Source: CAVQCX01 sp963711095
GTDB lineage: Bacteria; Pseudomonadota; Gammaproteobacteria; Chromatiales; Chromatiaceae
DNA: 64,000 nt
Assembly: GCA_963711095.1 (NCBI GenBank)
Contig: CAVQCX010000014.1
Coordinates: 1-64,000 of the forward strand
Direction of reading: 5' to 3'
Shown: piece after piece, positions 44,168 through 54,651 of the stretch
Layout: the number at the start of each line of letters is the position of its first letter
Numbering within the stretch: the first letter of the stretch is position 1
Made by a program: the position numbers and the translations under genes
The notes under the pieces: model-generated
Told to the model about the DNA's origin: nothing
Databases searched by the model: none
What the model saw: the letters and a program-made list of their open reading frames with translations, nothing else

Positions 44168-46780
44168 ATGACCCCCGCCAACATCATCATTGCCACCGCC
44201 ATCGCGGCGGTCACGGTCGCCATCCTGGCATTGCTCAACCAGCCCCAACAGGAGCCTGCCTGGCCGTCACGTATCCAGGGCTTCTCGTTTTCGCCGATGC
44301 GCGAGGGCCAGGATGCCTCCAAGCGCATCTATCCTTCGGTCGAGCAGATCGACCAGGACCTGCAGCTGTTGGAGGGCCGCTCCAATGCGGTGCGCACCTA
44401 CACCATGGACGGCACTCTGGCAGAGGTGGCGCCGCTTGCAGCCAAGCACCAGCTCAACGTGGCCCTGGGGGCGTGGATCAGCCAGGATAAGGAGCGCAAC
44501 GAGGTAGAGATCAAGAAGCTCGTCCAGGTGGCGGAGGCCAACCGCAACGTGGTGCGCCTGATCGTTGGCAACGAGGTGCTCTACCGCCGGGAGCTCCCCA
44601 AAGAGCAGCTCATCGCCTACTTGGACCAGGTGCAGAAGCAGACGCGTCGGCCGGTCAGCGCCGCCGAGACCTGGGACACCTGGCTGCGCAACCCGGACCT
44701 GGCGGACCACGTCGACTACATCGCTGCCCATATCCTGCCCTACTGGGAGGGGATAGACGTACAGGTGGCGGTTGACTTCGCCGTCAATGCAATCAACTCC
44801 CTGAAGCTTGCGTTTCCCAACAAGCCGATCGTGATCGCCGAAGTGGGCTGGCCGAGCAACGGGCGCACCCGCCACAACGCCGAGGCCTCGCTCGCCAACG
44901 AGGCGACTTTTCTGCGCCGCTTTCTGAATCGCGCCGAGAAGGAAGACTACGTCTACTACGTGATGGAGGCCTTCGACCAGCCCTGGAAGCGTGTCTCCGA
45001 GGGGGCGATCGGTGCCTACTGGGGGGTGTGGGACGTGAGTCGTCACCCCAAGTTCAGCTTCGACGAGCCGATCGTCGCCGAGCCGCACTGGAAGTTTCTG
45101 GGTGGCGTATCCGTGATCATCGCCGCTATCACCTTCGCCCTGATGGTGGTGCCGAGCCGCACCCTGAAGCGCCGCGGCCGCAGCTTCCTGGCGCTGATCG
45201 CCTATGCGGCGGCCACGGCCGGGGTGTGGATCGTCTACGACTACGTGAACCAGTACCTGACGGTCACCGGCGTGGTCGTCGGGGTGCTGTTGCTGGTCGG
45301 CATGATCGGTGTGGTGATGGTGCTGCTCGCAGAGGCCCATGAATGGGCCGAGGCGCTCTGGGTGACCGAGCGGCGCCGCGAGCTCAAGCCGCGGGCGGTG
45401 CCCGAGGATCAGCTGCCCATGGCCTCGATTCACGTGCCGGCCTACAACGAGCCGCCGGACATGCTGATGCGCACCCTCGACGCCCTCGCGGCCTTGGACT
45501 ATCCGCGCTTCGAGGTGCTGGTGATCGATAACAACACCAAGGACGCGGCGATCTGGGAGCCGGTGCGGGCCCACTGCGAGCGGCTCGGGCCGCGTTTCCG
45601 GTTCTTCCACGTGGACCCGCTGGCCGGCTTCAAGGCGGGCGCGCTCAACTTCGCTCTGCGCCATACCGCACCCGAGGCCGAGCTCATCGGCGTCATCGAC
45701 AGCGACTACATCGTGGACCCGCGCTGGCTGCTCCAGCTGGCGCCGGAGTTTTCCCGCCCCGAGGTCGCCATCGTCCAGGCCCCCCAGGATTACAGTGACG
45801 GGACCGCCAGCGCCTTCAAGGCCATGTGCTACAGCGAGTATGCCGGGTTCTTCTATATCGGCATGATCACCCGTAACGAGCGCAACGCCATCATCCAGCA
45901 TGGCACCATGACCATAGTGCGCCGCCGGGTCCTCGACGCAGTGGGGGGTTGGGCTGAGTGGTGCATCACCGAGGACGCCGAGCTCGGGCTACGGGTGTTC
46001 GAGGAAGGCTACGAGGCCCTGTATATCCCTTGCAGCTACGGCAAGGGGGTGATGCCGGACACCTTTATGGACTTTAAGAAACAGCGTTTCCGCTGGGCCT
46101 ATGGCTCGCTGCAGATTCTGCGCCACCATCTGGGCAAACTGCTCGGCTGGAAAGGCCGTCTGAGCGCCGGCCAGCGCTACCATTTCGTGGCCGGCTGGCT
46201 ACCCTGGTTCGCCGACGCGTTCAACCTGTTCTTCAACCTCGCGGCCCTGGGCTGGTCGGTTGCGATGATCTGGAACCCCAAGCAGTTCGATCCACCGCTG
46301 ATCGGATTCTCGGTGCTGCCGCTGGCGTTGTTCGCTTTCAAGACCGCCAAGCTGTTTTATATCTATCGCACGCGCATTGGGGCCTCCACGGCCCAGACGC
46401 TCGCCGGGGCTTTTGCGGGCCTGGCGCTCGCCCACACCATCTCGCGGGCCATCATGAAAGGCGCGGTGACCAAAAAGCTGCCGTTCTTCCGCACGCCCAA
46501 GCTTGCCGACCGCCAGGGCTGGCGACCTGCGCTGGGGGCCGCACGCGAGGAGCTCGGCATGCTGATAGCGCTGGTCGCCGCAGCCGGGGCGGTGGCCAAG
46601 ATCCAGGGCACGGATTCGGCGGATCTGCTGCTGTGGGTGATCGTGCTGCTGCTCCAGGCCGTGCCCTACCTGGCGGCCGTTGTGGTGTCCATCGTCAGCA
46701 GTTTTCCACGACTGTCCGCGCGTCGCATCGGGGTGCGCGAGATGACGGGGCCCGTCGACCTCGACCCGGTCGAGCCCTGA
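44168..46780 (+). CDS. GH17-GT2 fusion, beta-glucan synthase-like
   Basis: This encodes 870 residues. An N-terminal membrane helix is followed by a GH17 domain (about 35-300) with VRTYTMDG, the acid/base Glu in IVGNEVLYR and the nucleophile Glu in IAEVGWPSNG. After further helices comes a family 2 glycosyltransferase (about 410-660) with YNEPPDMLMRTL, the DxD in IDSDYIVDP, the base in ITEDAELGLR and QRFRWAYG. C-terminal helices form the export path. Related proteins make and remodel beta-1,3 or cyclic beta-glucans, so the product is probably an exported or osmoregulated glucan. The start at 44168 avoids a leader unlike the family. Confidence 0.88.
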   Translation: MTPANIIIATAIAAVTVAILALLNQPQQEPAWPSRIQGFSFSPMREGQDASKRIYPSVEQIDQDLQLLEGRSNAVRTYTMDGTLAEVAPLAAKHQLNVALGAWISQDKERNEVEIKKLVQVAEANRNVVRLIVGNEVLYRRELPKEQLIAYLDQVQKQTRRPVSAAETWDTWLRNPDLADHVDYIAAHILPYWEGIDVQVAVDFAVNAINSLKLAFPNKPIVIAEVGWPSNGRTRHNAEASLANEATFLRRFLNRAEKEDYVYYVMEAFDQPWKRVSEGAIGAYWGVWDVSRHPKFSFDEPIVAEPHWKFLGGVSVIIAAITFALMVVPSRTLKRRGRSFLALIAYAAATAGVWIVYDYVNQYLTVTGVVVGVLLLVGMIGVVMVLLAEAHEWAEALWVTERRRELKPRAVPEDQLPMASIHVPAYNEPPDMLMRTLDALAALDYPRFEVLVIDNNTKDAAIWEPVRAHCERLGPRFRFFHVDPLAGFKAGALNFALRHTAPEAELIGVIDSDYIVDPRWLLQLAPEFSRPEVAIVQAPQDYSDGTASAFKAMCYSEYAGFFYIGMITRNERNAIIQHGTMTIVRRRVLDAVGGWAEWCITEDAELGLRVFEEGYEALYIPCSYGKGVMPDTFMDFKKQRFRWAYGSLQILRHHLGKLLGWKGRLSAGQRYHFVAGWLPWFADAFNLFFNLAALGWSVAMIWNPKQFDPPLIGFSVLPLALFAFKTAKLFYIYRTRIGASTAQTLAGAFAGLALAHTISRAIMKGAVTKKLPFFRTPKLADRQGWRPALGAAREELGMLIALVAAAGAVAKIQGTDSADLLLWVIVLLLQAVPYLAAVVVSIVSSFPRLSARRIGVREMTGPVDLDPVEP

Positions 46781-46799
46781 TCCGGGCGTCGGGCCCTGT

Positions 46800-47075
46800 C
46801 GGACTTCAGATGTCCTACACGGGCAAAGCGGGTATCGACGGGATTTCCCACTCGATTTGCTCGATCCATCCCCGCACCTCGCCCTTGCAGGGCTGGCGCG
46901 CAAATCCGCTCCCGGCGTATTCGTCGTCAAATGGCGCTGGCTATTGCATCCTTGGCTTCGTCAACGGCACGGCCCTGTGCGACTGCTCTCGTCTATCCGG
47001 CGAAAGATCTGTTCCGATGCCGCTGTCGCTCGCTACGGGTACCAAAGTCCGACGGGCGCGCAGGTTCATGGCCAT
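46800..47075. repeat. Dispersed intergenic repeat, copy B
   Basis: Resembles 14222-14490 in the same orientation, with matching blocks GGGCTGGCGCGCA, TCGTCAAAT, TTGCATCCTT and CCAAAGTCCGA. Copies lie 32 kb apart in unrelated gaps. It probably belongs to a genome-wide repeat family. Confidence 0.75.
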
Positions 47076-47112
47076 GTCTCTGCGCGCAGCGAAGTCACTG
47101 CGATGTCTCGGA

Positions 47113-49114
47113 CTACAGGCTTTGCCGTTGCAGCCATTCGTTGGCATGCGCCTGCAGCTCGCCGCGCCGTTGTGCGTCCAGTCCACCCGGAAGGTAGCGG
47201 TAGCGGTTGTGAAGGCGCAGCAGCTCAAAGAGCTCCTGGGGCTCCCAGGGAAAGTGTTTGCTGGTGCTGACCCGGGCGATCCAGCCCTGCAGCGGCTCCC
47301 CGGCGGCGCGTGCCCATCCTGCCTGCTCGATCCGGCCGACCACCGTAAAGAACGCCGAGTCGGCCCCGGGCAGCGGGGGCCCACCGGGCGGGGGGCGGTC
47401 CGCTCGGCGCGGCTGGGCCCGCTTGCCGCGCAGTAGTCGCCAGGCCAGCCAGCCGGTCAGAGGCAGCAACAGCCAGGCATAGTCCGGGATGCCGAAATCG
47501 GCCGACTCCTTGGGCCGCCAGCGCCATTCCATGAGCGCGTGCCGAATCCAGCTTGCGAAATCTACCAGCGGGCGCAGCAGCGACTCGTGCTCGGCCTCGC
47601 GCTCGGCCCAGACCGCCGGGGTGGTGTCGACGCTTCGCCAGCGTCCGTCCACAAAGGCGAGCGCCCAAGCGTGGGCGTGACGTCGGCGCACCAGATAGGC
47701 GCCTTCCAGCCTGCTGTATTCCCGGGCCGAATAGCCTGTGATATAGCGCGCCGGGATGCCCGCCTGGCGCAGCAGCAGCACGGTGGCGGTGGCGAAATAC
47801 TCGCAGTGCCCGGCCCGGGTCTTCAGCAGAAAGTTCTCCAAAGGCCGGACCCCCGGCGGCGGCGCGCGCAGGGTCAGCGAGTAGCCGAAGCCCCGCCGGA
47901 AATAGCCTGCGACGCGCTGCACCTTCTGGGCCGGGTCGAGCGCGTCCAGCCCCAACGGTGCGAGGACGTGCCGCAGCGTTGGCTGCTCCGCTCTCGGCAC
48001 ATCGAAGTCGAGTCTTCCCGGGGGGGACTGGATCTGCAGCATGGGACTGCGGTAAAGGCGGAAGCTCACCAGGGGGGGGCCGTCCTGCACCTTGAGGGCC
48101 CCCAGGCCATTGCGCCGGAGCTTCGAGCACCGGCAGTCGCTCGATCAGGTAGGTGCCCAGGGGATGGATCAGCAGGCCTTCCCCCTTGCGGTTGAGCTCC
48201 CCGGAGACATCGATCCAGGGTCCGGGCATGGCGGGCATCTGCCTGGTCAGAGGCCAACGCATGGGGTCCGCCGGGCTGGAGGCGACCGCGGAAAAATCGC
48301 TGTTCTCGGCGAACCAGACCCCGCGGCTGTAGACGTTGTAGGCGGCATCGGCGAGCAGCAGGCCCGGCCCGGTCGGGTCCTGAGGCTTGACGCGAAACAG
48401 GATCTGATCCGACTGCTTGAGCTTGCCGATGTCGCCGATGGCGGTATACGAGTGGTAGGGGTCGCCCAGGCCGGCCCGGTAGTCGCGATACCAGGCCAGG
48501 AACAGGCGCTCCAGCTGGTGACGAACGGCCTGGACGCCCAGGTTGCCGGCCACCCCCAGGCCGCCGGATACCAGCATCAGGCCGACCCAGAGCGCCGCGT
48601 GGAAGCGCTGTGATCGGTTCAGCCACAGCAGCCATCCCAGCAGCGCCAGGACGCCGGGCAGATACATCAGGGGTGCGGTCGCCCCAGAGCCTGCCGACAC
48701 CAGCAGCAGCCCCAGGTAAGGTGCGCGCAGGTCCGCGTCGCCATAACCCCGCCCCACACCCCGGCGCTCAAGTCGGCGCAGGCCGAGAAACAGCGACGCG
48801 AGGGGGACCTTCTGGCGCAGGCTGAAGTTCTGGGCGAGCACCAGGGGCAGGAAGTAGGCAGGCAGCCATCCAATCAGACTGGTCACCCCGGTCAGGGAGC
48901 GTGCCTCTACGACCAGATAGATCAGCGCGCCGACCAGGGCGAGGGTGGTGAAATCGGTGATGCGGCTGAAGTCCCGGGGCTCCAGGGCCCAGCGCTGGCG
49001 GATCAGGCGGCGGGATTCAAGCGCCAGGGCGAGCACCGGCCCGGCGAGCCAGTGCCCACTCTGCCACCCCCAGAACAGCGCGGCCGAGCCGAGCAGCAGG
49101 GCAGCGATGATCAT
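47113..49114 (-). CDS. tgpA: TgpA-like transglutaminase membrane protein with frameshift
   Basis: This is about 665 residues once one frameshift near 48120 is corrected. The N-terminal third is a bundle of membrane helices (DUF3488). A periplasmic transglutaminase-like domain follows, with the Cys-His-Asp triad in AGHCEYFATA, RRHAHAWAL and SVDTTPAVW. A last helix and a DUF4129-like tail end at 47113. Reading from the front, the frame is lost after LERLPVLEA; the next frame continues LRRNGLGALKVQDG. The start overlaps the DUF58 stop (ATGA). It is the third gene of the moxR-DUF58-tgpA operon. Confidence 0.88.
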
Positions 49115-50454
49115 CGCCCCGGGAACAGCGAGCGCAGCTGACCCGCGCGCACCAGGTGCAAGCGGTCGGGCTCATCGGCCATGGGTCCCGGCGCGGTCGG
49201 GGCCTCCCCGGAGATGACGGCGTAGACCTCCACGGTGAGCCCGACCCCGCGTAGCCAGCCGATCAGCGTCTGGCGCTCGGTGTCCCACCCCAGCAGGACG
49301 CACACGCAGCCGCTGAGCAGGCCGATGCGCTCGGCCAACAGCGGACGCAGCACCGCGAAAGGGCGGTCCGCAGTGGGTGGCAGGGATGCCAAGGTTTCCA
49401 GCAGCTGGCTGTCGCCGCGGCGGCCCCGGCCCGCGCTGATGCACTGGGGCTGCTGCGCTGCGAACATCAGGTCCAGCAGCATGTCGCGGGTCGGCATGCG
49501 CGTGACCAGCGAGGCGGCGATGGAGATCGCGTCCTCGAAAGCCTCGGCCTGTCCGGGCCCCACGAAGGTGTCCAGGATCAGGGCGTGGCGCACGAAGTAC
49601 TCCTCCTGGTACTCCTTGACCACCGGCTGGCCGGTCTTGGCCCAGCTTCGCCAGTGGATGCGGCGCAGGGGATCGCCCGGGCGGTAGTCGCGCAAGGCAA
49701 GAAACTCCTCGGCGTCGCCGACGCTGGGGCTCTGGACTAGGCCTCCCCGTTGGTAATGGCGGTGCCCGGGAAGCTCGGGTACCGGAATCGGGTAGCGTCG
49801 CGGTAGCACCAGCAGCGTCTCGGGCAGAGGGACCTCCCTGACTGCCTTGGTAAGGCCCAACGGGTCGGCCCGCCACAGGCTCAGTGCAGGCAGCCGCACA
49901 TGGCCACGGCGGCGCGGGACCAGGTCCATCTCGACCTCGGCGCTCGCCCCGGGTGGAATGGCCGGCAGCGGCTGATCTTTGACGTCGGCCCCTTGATGCT
50001 GGGCGATCAGCCACTCCCAGCGGGGGTAGCCGATCTTGCGGTCGACCCAGTTGCGCAGCTCCTCCCCCGGCTCATGGGCGTGGCGAAGCTCCTCCAGGGA
50101 AGGTAGCGTGCGGTCGAGCGTCTCACGCACCCCGAGCCCGTTTTCGCTGCGGCGTCCGCGGTTGAGGATGCGCAGCCGGTAGCGCACCGGCTCGCCCACG
50201 GTCGCAAGCTCTGGCAGGCTGCGCTCCGCGCTCAGCTGGGGTGAGAAGCCCCGGGTCCCGAGCAGCGCGATCACCAGCAGCCCGCCGACGAGCGTGGCGA
50301 TCTGGTAGGCGAGGCTGGTGCGCGTGTCCGCCCCCAGCACCGCGGAAGCGACGAACAGGCCAAGCAGGTACAGCCCCATCGCGGTGAAGCGCCGGCGTAC
50401 CCAGCCGCCCGCCCGGTGGACCCGGGCGAATGCCCCGTAGACAGCTCGGTTCAC
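49111..50454 (-). CDS. DUF58 membrane protein
   Basis: This encodes 447 residues from a probable GTG at 50454. Two membrane helices near the start (GLYLLGLFVASAVLG and LVGGLLVIALLG) are followed by the DUF58 domain with FLALRDYRPGDPLRRIHWRS. The fold after it is von Willebrand A-like. DUF58 proteins work with MoxR ATPases. It lies 25 bases after moxR and overlaps tgpA. Confidence 0.86.
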   Translation of the reverse strand: MNRAVYGAFARVHRAGGWVRRRFTAMGLYLLGLFVASAVLGADTRTSLAYQIATLVGGLLVIALLGTRGFSPQLSAERSLPELATVGEPVRYRLRILNRGRRSENGLGVRETLDRTLPSLEELRHAHEPGEELRNWVDRKIGYPRWEWLIAQHQGADVKDQPLPAIPPGASAEVEMDLVPRRRGHVRLPALSLWRADPLGLTKAVREVPLPETLLVLPRRYPIPVPELPGHRHYQRGGLVQSPSVGDAEEFLALRDYRPGDPLRRIHWRSWAKTGQPVVKEYQEEYFVRHALILDTFVGPGQAEAFEDAISIAASLVTRMPTRDMLLDLMFAAQQPQCISAGRGRRGDSQLLETLASLPPTADRPFAVLRPLLAERIGLLSGCVCVLLGWDTERQTLIGWLRGVGLTVEVYAVISGEAPTAPGPMADEPDRLHLVRAGQLRSLFPGR

Positions 50455-50479
50455 GGCGTCATGGCCGGGGTCCCCCGAC

Positions 50480-51424
50480 TCAGGTGGGTACCGGCACTTT
50501 GCGCAGGATCTCGTCCACCACCCGCTGCGCGCTGAGGCCGGAAAAGCGCGCCTCGGGGTCAATGGCGAGGCGGTGCGCGATTACCGGCCCGGCGGCCTCC
50601 TGGACCTGGTCCGGGGCCACATAGTCCAGTCCGTCGAACAGCGCCAGGGCCTGGGCTGCGCGCATCAGCGTGAGTGAGGCCCGCGGGGACGCGCCGAGTC
50701 TCACGCCGTTGGCGGTGCGGGTGGCGGCTACCAGGTTGACCAGGTAGCGCTTGATCTCCGCGCTCAAGCCGATGGCTCGGACCGCTTCGCGTAGGGCGCC
50801 GATCTGCTCGGGCGTCGCACAGGGCTGCAGCCGGTCCAGCGGGGGGCGCTCGCCGTGCATCGACAGCACCTCGACCTCGTCCTCGGCGGACAGGTAGCCC
50901 AGCTGGAAGCGCAGGCCGAACCGGTCGAGCTGGGCCTCGGGCAGGGGATAGGTCCCGTGATACTCCACCGGGTTCTGGGTGGCGATGACGAAGAAGGTGT
51001 CGCCCAGCGCATGCGCCTGCCCGTCGACTGTGACCTGATACTCGGCCATGGCCTCCAGCAGCGCCGATTGGGTGCGCGGTGACGCGCGGTTGATCTCGTC
51101 GGCGAGCAGGATGTCGGTAAAAATCGGTCCGCGATGGAAGCGGAACGCCTGCTCCTGCTGGTTGAACACGGTGACGCCGAGGATATCCGAAGGCAGCAGA
51201 TCCGGGGTGAACTGGATGCGCTGGAAGCCACCGCGTACCGAGCGGGCCAACGCCTTGGCGAGGGTGGTCTTGCCGGTGCCGGGCACGTCCTCGATCAACG
51301 CGTGCAGGCCGGCGGCGAAAGCGGCAAGACACAATCGGATCGCCTGGGGCTTGCCGGTGATGACCCGGCCGATGTTCTCCGCCAGGGACAGAAGGGTCGA
51401 GCGCGCCTCGGTGGGATCCGCCAT
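50480..51424 (-). CDS. moxR: MoxR-family AAA ATPase
   Basis: This encodes 314 residues. MoxR ATPases act as chaperones for partner proteins. Walker A VPGTGKTT, Walker B ILLADEINRASPR, sensor 1 ATQNPVEYHGTYPLPEA and arginine-finger residues are present, and the C-terminal lid has LGASPRASL. It begins the moxR-DUF58-transglutaminase operon. Confidence 0.93.
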   Translation of the reverse strand: MADPTEARSTLLSLAENIGRVITGKPQAIRLCLAAFAAGLHALIEDVPGTGKTTLAKALARSVRGGFQRIQFTPDLLPSDILGVTVFNQQEQAFRFHRGPIFTDILLADEINRASPRTQSALLEAMAEYQVTVDGQAHALGDTFFVIATQNPVEYHGTYPLPEAQLDRFGLRFQLGYLSAEDEVEVLSMHGERPPLDRLQPCATPEQIGALREAVRAIGLSAEIKRYLVNLVAATRTANGVRLGASPRASLTLMRAAQALALFDGLDYVAPDQVQEAAGPVIAHRLAIDPEARFSGLSAQRVVDEILRKVPVPT

Positions 51425-51588
51425 GGGAGGTACGACTTCGCGGCAGCCAAGAGATTTCTGGCAAGATACCCGCCTGCCGGCTGTGCGGGCAACCGCCCGA
51501 CCGGGCGCTGACCGTCGGCCCGGGCCAGATGCGGGTCGTCAGTCTGTTTCCGGGCCGCAATGGCTCAGCGGTGGGGGTCCATCTCGCT

Positions 51589-51619
<31 letters not shown>

Positions 51620-51642
51620 TGAAGTCGGGCTAGCCTGAGTGT

Positions 51643-52092
51643 ATGGACTGGGAGATCGAAAAAGCGGCGTTCCGACCCGATGGGTTTTGCCGTCATATCC
51701 GGGTGGAAGGGGCGACGCTCTCGGACTGGAACCGGTTTTACCGGCTGCTTCGACGCACCGAGGCGAGCCTAGGTCTGTTTCGCGACGGGGAGCCCGTACC
51801 CCTGCCCGAGGCCATCGAGGACCGCCCATTCCGGTCCTCGCACCGCTATCTGCTGCTGCTCGAAATGGGCGGACTGCGCTTCGCCTGGCGGCTCGCCGAC
51901 ATGCGCACCCTGGACTTCGAGCTGGTCCCGGATGCCGTCGACGGGCCGGCCAGGGGCAAGTTGGTGCTGCGCCTGATGAGCAGTCTCGGTCGGCGCCTGG
52001 CCAAGGAGGTGGTGCTGGTCCACCCTCGGGACGGGCGCGCCCTGTACCGCTACCGGCCGGGCGCGGGCGGTGTCGTCTTCCTGGGTCCCTGA
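51643..52092 (+). CDS. Hypothetical protein
   Basis: This encodes 149 residues with no signal peptide or membrane segment. Conserved-looking stretches are WEIEKAAFRPDGFCRHIRV and HRYLLLLEMGGLRFAWRL. I do not recognise a family. It converges on phoD with an 8-base gap. Confidence 0.65.
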   Translation: MDWEIEKAAFRPDGFCRHIRVEGATLSDWNRFYRLLRRTEASLGLFRDGEPVPLPEAIEDRPFRSSHRYLLLLEMGGLRFAWRLADMRTLDFELVPDAVDGPARGKLVLRLMSSLGRRLAKEVVLVHPRDGRALYRYRPGAGGVVFLGP

Positions 52093-52099
52093 GCAGGCT

Positions 52100-53902
52100 C
52101 TACAGCGGGATGACCACGAACCGGCTGACCACTCGCGGACGGCGTGCCGAGACGGCCCGGGGGTCCTGCTCCATGTCCGCCTCGGTGTAATAAGGAATGC
52201 CATAGGTGGTGATCCGCAGCCTGCGGGTCCGGGGCTCGATCTGGAATTCGGTCCAGCCGTAGGTGAAGGCCGCCGCATACAGCCCGCGGCGCCACCTCGC
52301 CGTGACCTCCGGCGCGTCCCGCAGGCCGACCGGCGAATAGCCCAGCTCGGCGAGCAGCTGATTCAGCGCGACCTCCATCAGGGCGTTCTTGAGCCGGTCC
52401 GGCAGGGCCAGGAACTCATCCAGCGAGCTGACCCCGACTGTATTGAACAGGGTTGCGAGCAGGTCCGCGCCGCCGGGGACAGTCGAGACCAGATCCAGCA
52501 CGGTCGGCGCGAGGGGGGCGTCGAAGGCCACCGATCCGGTCGAGATCTCGAAGGCGTTCATCGGGATGGCCGGGGCGGCCAGCGGATTGCCGGAGCTGGC
52601 CAGGGCCGCGGCCACGTCCTCGCGCCGGCGGTAGCTGAGGTCATTGACCACCGTGCCGTGGATGTCGGCGGTGACGAACACCACATTGCTGATGCCCTGC
52701 TCGTCGATGAAGCGCAGCAGCTCAGAGCGCTCTTCCTCATAGCCCTCGTAACGGTCCGGGGCGAGCACCACGCCGAGGTTCTGGATCGGCTCGGGGATCA
52801 TCACGAACTTCCAGGTGATGCCCGCGGTCTGGGCGGCGACCAGGTCCGCTTCCATGCGCGCGAGCTGGGTCGCGCCGAGCAGGGTGCGCGGCGGCAGCTC
52901 GTCATGGGTCACCGGATCGAATCCGAAGGAGCGCGTGATGAACGCTGCCGCCGCGGTCGTGTCCAGGGGATCGGAGACATCCGGCAGCTCGGTGTCGCGG
53001 AACGAGCGCGCATCGGGGATGAAGATCGCCGCCAGGTCCCCGAAAGTACGGTAGCGGTACAGGTCGGGGCGGCCGTCGGTGCGCGCATCGCCGCCGGCCG
53101 AATAGCTGAGATCGACGATCGGGTTGTATTCGGAAAAGGCCTCGAGGCCGTTGCGGTACAGGGCGGTCTGGTTGATCAGCCCGGTGATCTCGGGAAAGCG
53201 CGGGTCGGTGTCGGCCGGAGCGCCGCCGGCGAAATCGTTGGTCACCTCGTGATCGTCGATCATCGAGTACACCGGGGTGGTCCGCTGTACGGCCGCCCAG
53301 GATGCCTTGCCGAAGCGCTCAGAGTAGACCTCGGCGTGTTTGGCGCGGAATTCCTCGAGGCTCGTGGCCTGGGCCGCGGGGACCTGGGGCGAAGGGAAAT
53401 CGGCATAGATGGTGTCGCCGAGCTTGACCAGAAAGTCCAGGCGCTTGCCCGGGACGTTGGAGATGGCCGGATACGGCGCCAGCTCACCCCGCCAGTCCCC
53501 GGTCACCCCGAACCTGAGCCCGCCCCGGGTCGGTCCCAGGGCTGCCGTCTTGAAGGTGCCGGTCAGGGGCTCGCCTTCGGGGGAGTCGGCCCGATAGAAA
53601 TAGCGGGTGTCGGGCGTCAGGCCGCTGACCCGGATCTTGGCCGGAACCGCGGGATCCGCCACCGCCACGTCATCGCTCCAGTCCAGGGTCTGAAAGTCAC
53701 GCCGGCGTGACAGCTCGAAGTGTACCGTGCCGGCGGTACGGGGGCGTGCCCAGAGGACCGCCGAGCTCTGGTCGACATCGCCCGAGGCCACGCCGTTGGG
53801 GAGACTGTCGCGCACCGCGGACGGGCTCGCGGTCAGCGCACCGGGGACCGCCAGCGCAGGCAGCAGCGTCAGCACCAGCACCGCCCAGAAACCTGTACTC
53901 AT
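52100..53902 (-). CDS. phoD: PhoD-family alkaline phosphatase
   Basis: This encodes 600 residues with an N-terminal signal sequence (FWAVLVLTLLPALAVPGAL). PhoD enzymes hydrolyse phosphodiesters and monoesters outside the cytoplasm with Fe and Ca. The N-terminal beta-domain (LPNGVASGDVDQSSAVLWAR) and the metal-binding core are clear: FGVTGDWR, LGDTIYADF, MIDDHEVTNDF, and VTADIHGT. It has no twin-Arg motif, unlike many PhoD. It is larger than usual, with an extra C-terminal segment. It is not next to any phosphate regulator here. Confidence 0.9.
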   Translation of the reverse strand: MSTGFWAVLVLTLLPALAVPGALTASPSAVRDSLPNGVASGDVDQSSAVLWARPRTAGTVHFELSRRRDFQTLDWSDDVAVADPAVPAKIRVSGLTPDTRYFYRADSPEGEPLTGTFKTAALGPTRGGLRFGVTGDWRGELAPYPAISNVPGKRLDFLVKLGDTIYADFPSPQVPAAQATSLEEFRAKHAEVYSERFGKASWAAVQRTTPVYSMIDDHEVTNDFAGGAPADTDPRFPEITGLINQTALYRNGLEAFSEYNPIVDLSYSAGGDARTDGRPDLYRYRTFGDLAAIFIPDARSFRDTELPDVSDPLDTTAAAAFITRSFGFDPVTHDELPPRTLLGATQLARMEADLVAAQTAGITWKFVMIPEPIQNLGVVLAPDRYEGYEEERSELLRFIDEQGISNVVFVTADIHGTVVNDLSYRRREDVAAALASSGNPLAAPAIPMNAFEISTGSVAFDAPLAPTVLDLVSTVPGGADLLATLFNTVGVSSLDEFLALPDRLKNALMEVALNQLLAELGYSPVGLRDAPEVTARWRRGLYAAAFTYGWTEFQIEPRTRRLRITTYGIPYYTEADMEQDPRAVSARRPRVVSRFVVIPL

Positions 53903-54028
53903 GGGGCTCTCCGAGGATTCGTATCGGTCGGCGGAAGTCTACTCCGAATGCGCGTCGGGGTAGTCACGGCGTCGCGCTGCAAGTTGCCTCGGTCCGGGCA
54001 GCCTGGCGACAGCACCTTCCCGGGCTGC

Positions 54029-54289
54029 TCAATCGCCGTCAGTCCCGGACTCGTCGCGAAGCAACTGGCGTAGCTGATGCAGCTCGTTCTTGCCCACGGC
54101 CGAGCCGTGGTGGGGGCGGTGCAGCGTCGTCTCCCGACCGTTGAGCGAGACCATGAGCCGCGCGCCGCGGCAATCGCGCAGCTCCGCGCCCAGGTGCTGC
54201 AGCAGAGACTCAATCTCTTGCCAGTGGAGGTTGGCGCTGGGGTGGTCGGCGAAGATCGCCTCGAGGACCTTTTCGTGCTTCTTGCTCAT
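54029..54289 (-). CDS. hicA: HicA-like mRNA interferase toxin, orphan
   Basis: This encodes 86 residues from ATG 54289. The fold and motifs fit HicA: HPSANLHWQEIESLLQHLGAE, the SLNG loop and TLHRPHHGSAVGKNEL, with the catalytic-type His in HRPHH. No hicB antitoxin is adjacent on either side. The variant lacks the typical Gly-Ser-His stretch; it may be a stand-alone relative rather than an active toxin. Confidence 0.75.
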   Translation of the reverse strand: MSKKHEKVLEAIFADHPSANLHWQEIESLLQHLGAELRDCRGARLMVSLNGRETTLHRPHHGSAVGKNELHQLRQLLRDESGTDGD

Positions 54290-54651
54290 AGGCAATCTCG
54301 GCGCTTGCTGAGCCTGGCGGGCGCTCCTCGGGCGCTGTCCGGGATGCCGGCCTGATATCCGGCTATGCAGGCCAAGAGCATGCCCCGGATCTTCCGCTCC
54401 GTAAAGGCGCCGGCGGCGGGGATCGATCTGGTGTCGGTGTCGGCAAAGTGACAGCGGGCCCGGATCAGGCTGGGGGGCGCCACACGTATGCAGGGCTGGC
54501 CGGTTGGATGGTCGCGCACACTGAAGACCCTGGCGATCTCCGCGGCGCCCCCGTTTGCGCAGCGCAACAGATAGGCTCCGGCTCCATGGGCCGAGCCAAT
54601 GCAGCATCAAGGATTAAGCCAGGATGTACGAGCGCGTCCCGGCGAGACACA
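54290..54651. other. Stretch between hicA-like gene and arfB, possible small minus-strand gene
   Basis: A minus-strand frame (54567-54286, TTG start) encodes about 93 residues with a protein-like middle (RVFSVRDHPTGQPCIRVAPP; GAFTERKIRGMLLACIAGY). It overlaps the hicA-like start and has no ribosome site, so I do not call it a gene. Confidence 0.35.
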
